Assembly: GCA_013696065.1 (NCBI GenBank)
Contig: JACCZJ010000079.1
Span: forward strand, 1-6,581
DNA length: 6,581 nt
Direction: 5' to 3'
Source of the DNA: Nocardioidaceae bacterium
GTDB taxonomy: Bacteria; Actinomycetota; Actinomycetes; Propionibacteriales; Nocardioidaceae
Positions within the stretch are counted from its first letter, which is position 1. The number at the start of each line of letters is the position of its first letter. The position numbers were made by a program, and so were the translations under genes. The notes below the pieces were generated by a model. It did no database searches. It had not been told where the DNA came from and saw only the letters and a program-made list of their open reading frames with translations. Below, piece by piece: positions 6,541 through 6,581 of the stretch.

Positions 6541-6581
6541 CTGACGCGCTGCCTGACCCTGCTCGCCCCGGCAGGACGTGC

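Overview
The window is about 6.6 kb of high-GC DNA. Gene content and order point to an actinomycete. Within Actinobacteria, the archaeal-like valyl-tRNA synthetase and the GntR/DUF1648 pair would suit a member of Micrococcales, but that placement is inference.

Left part, minus strand (1-2278): a compact folC - DUF4233 membrane protein - ndk cluster. The folC stop and the DUF4233 start overlap in TGATG, and ndk follows after 70 bp and runs off the left edge a few residues before its expected end. This is the conserved actinobacterial order seen in mycobacteria (valS-folC-Rv2446c-ndkA, recalled from memory). The products serve folate polyglutamylation and nucleotide metabolism.

Middle part, minus strand (2290-3649): a small intact GntR-family (YtrA-like) regulator. 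Its stop codon overlaps, as ATGA, the start of what was a roughly 330-residue membrane protein with a DUF1648-type N-terminal region and a C-terminal PH-like domain. That second gene is broken. Its remains are spread over all three minus-strand frames, with at least four frame changes and an in-frame stop created by a perfect 22-bp tandem duplication. Its former stop lies 11 bp before the folC start. The apparent absence of a normal gene between 2290 and 3290 is therefore explained by a decayed gene and not by empty DNA.

Right part, plus strand (3650-6581): a divergent intergenic region with a plausible sigma-70-type promoter, then a complete valyl-tRNA synthetase gene. The enzyme belongs to the archaeal/Rickettsia-like ValRS type and not to the usual bacterial type. 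A 12-bp hairpin spans the valS stop codon and is probably its terminator. In the usual arrangement valS lies just upstream of folC on the same strand; here it is transcribed away from folC, with the GntR/pseudogene pair between them.

I found no CRISPR array, transposase, RNA gene, phage gene or recognisable defence system. I do not see a previously undescribed system. The most informative observations are the decayed DUF1648 gene beside its intact regulator, the 22-bp duplication, and the lineage and orientation of valS.
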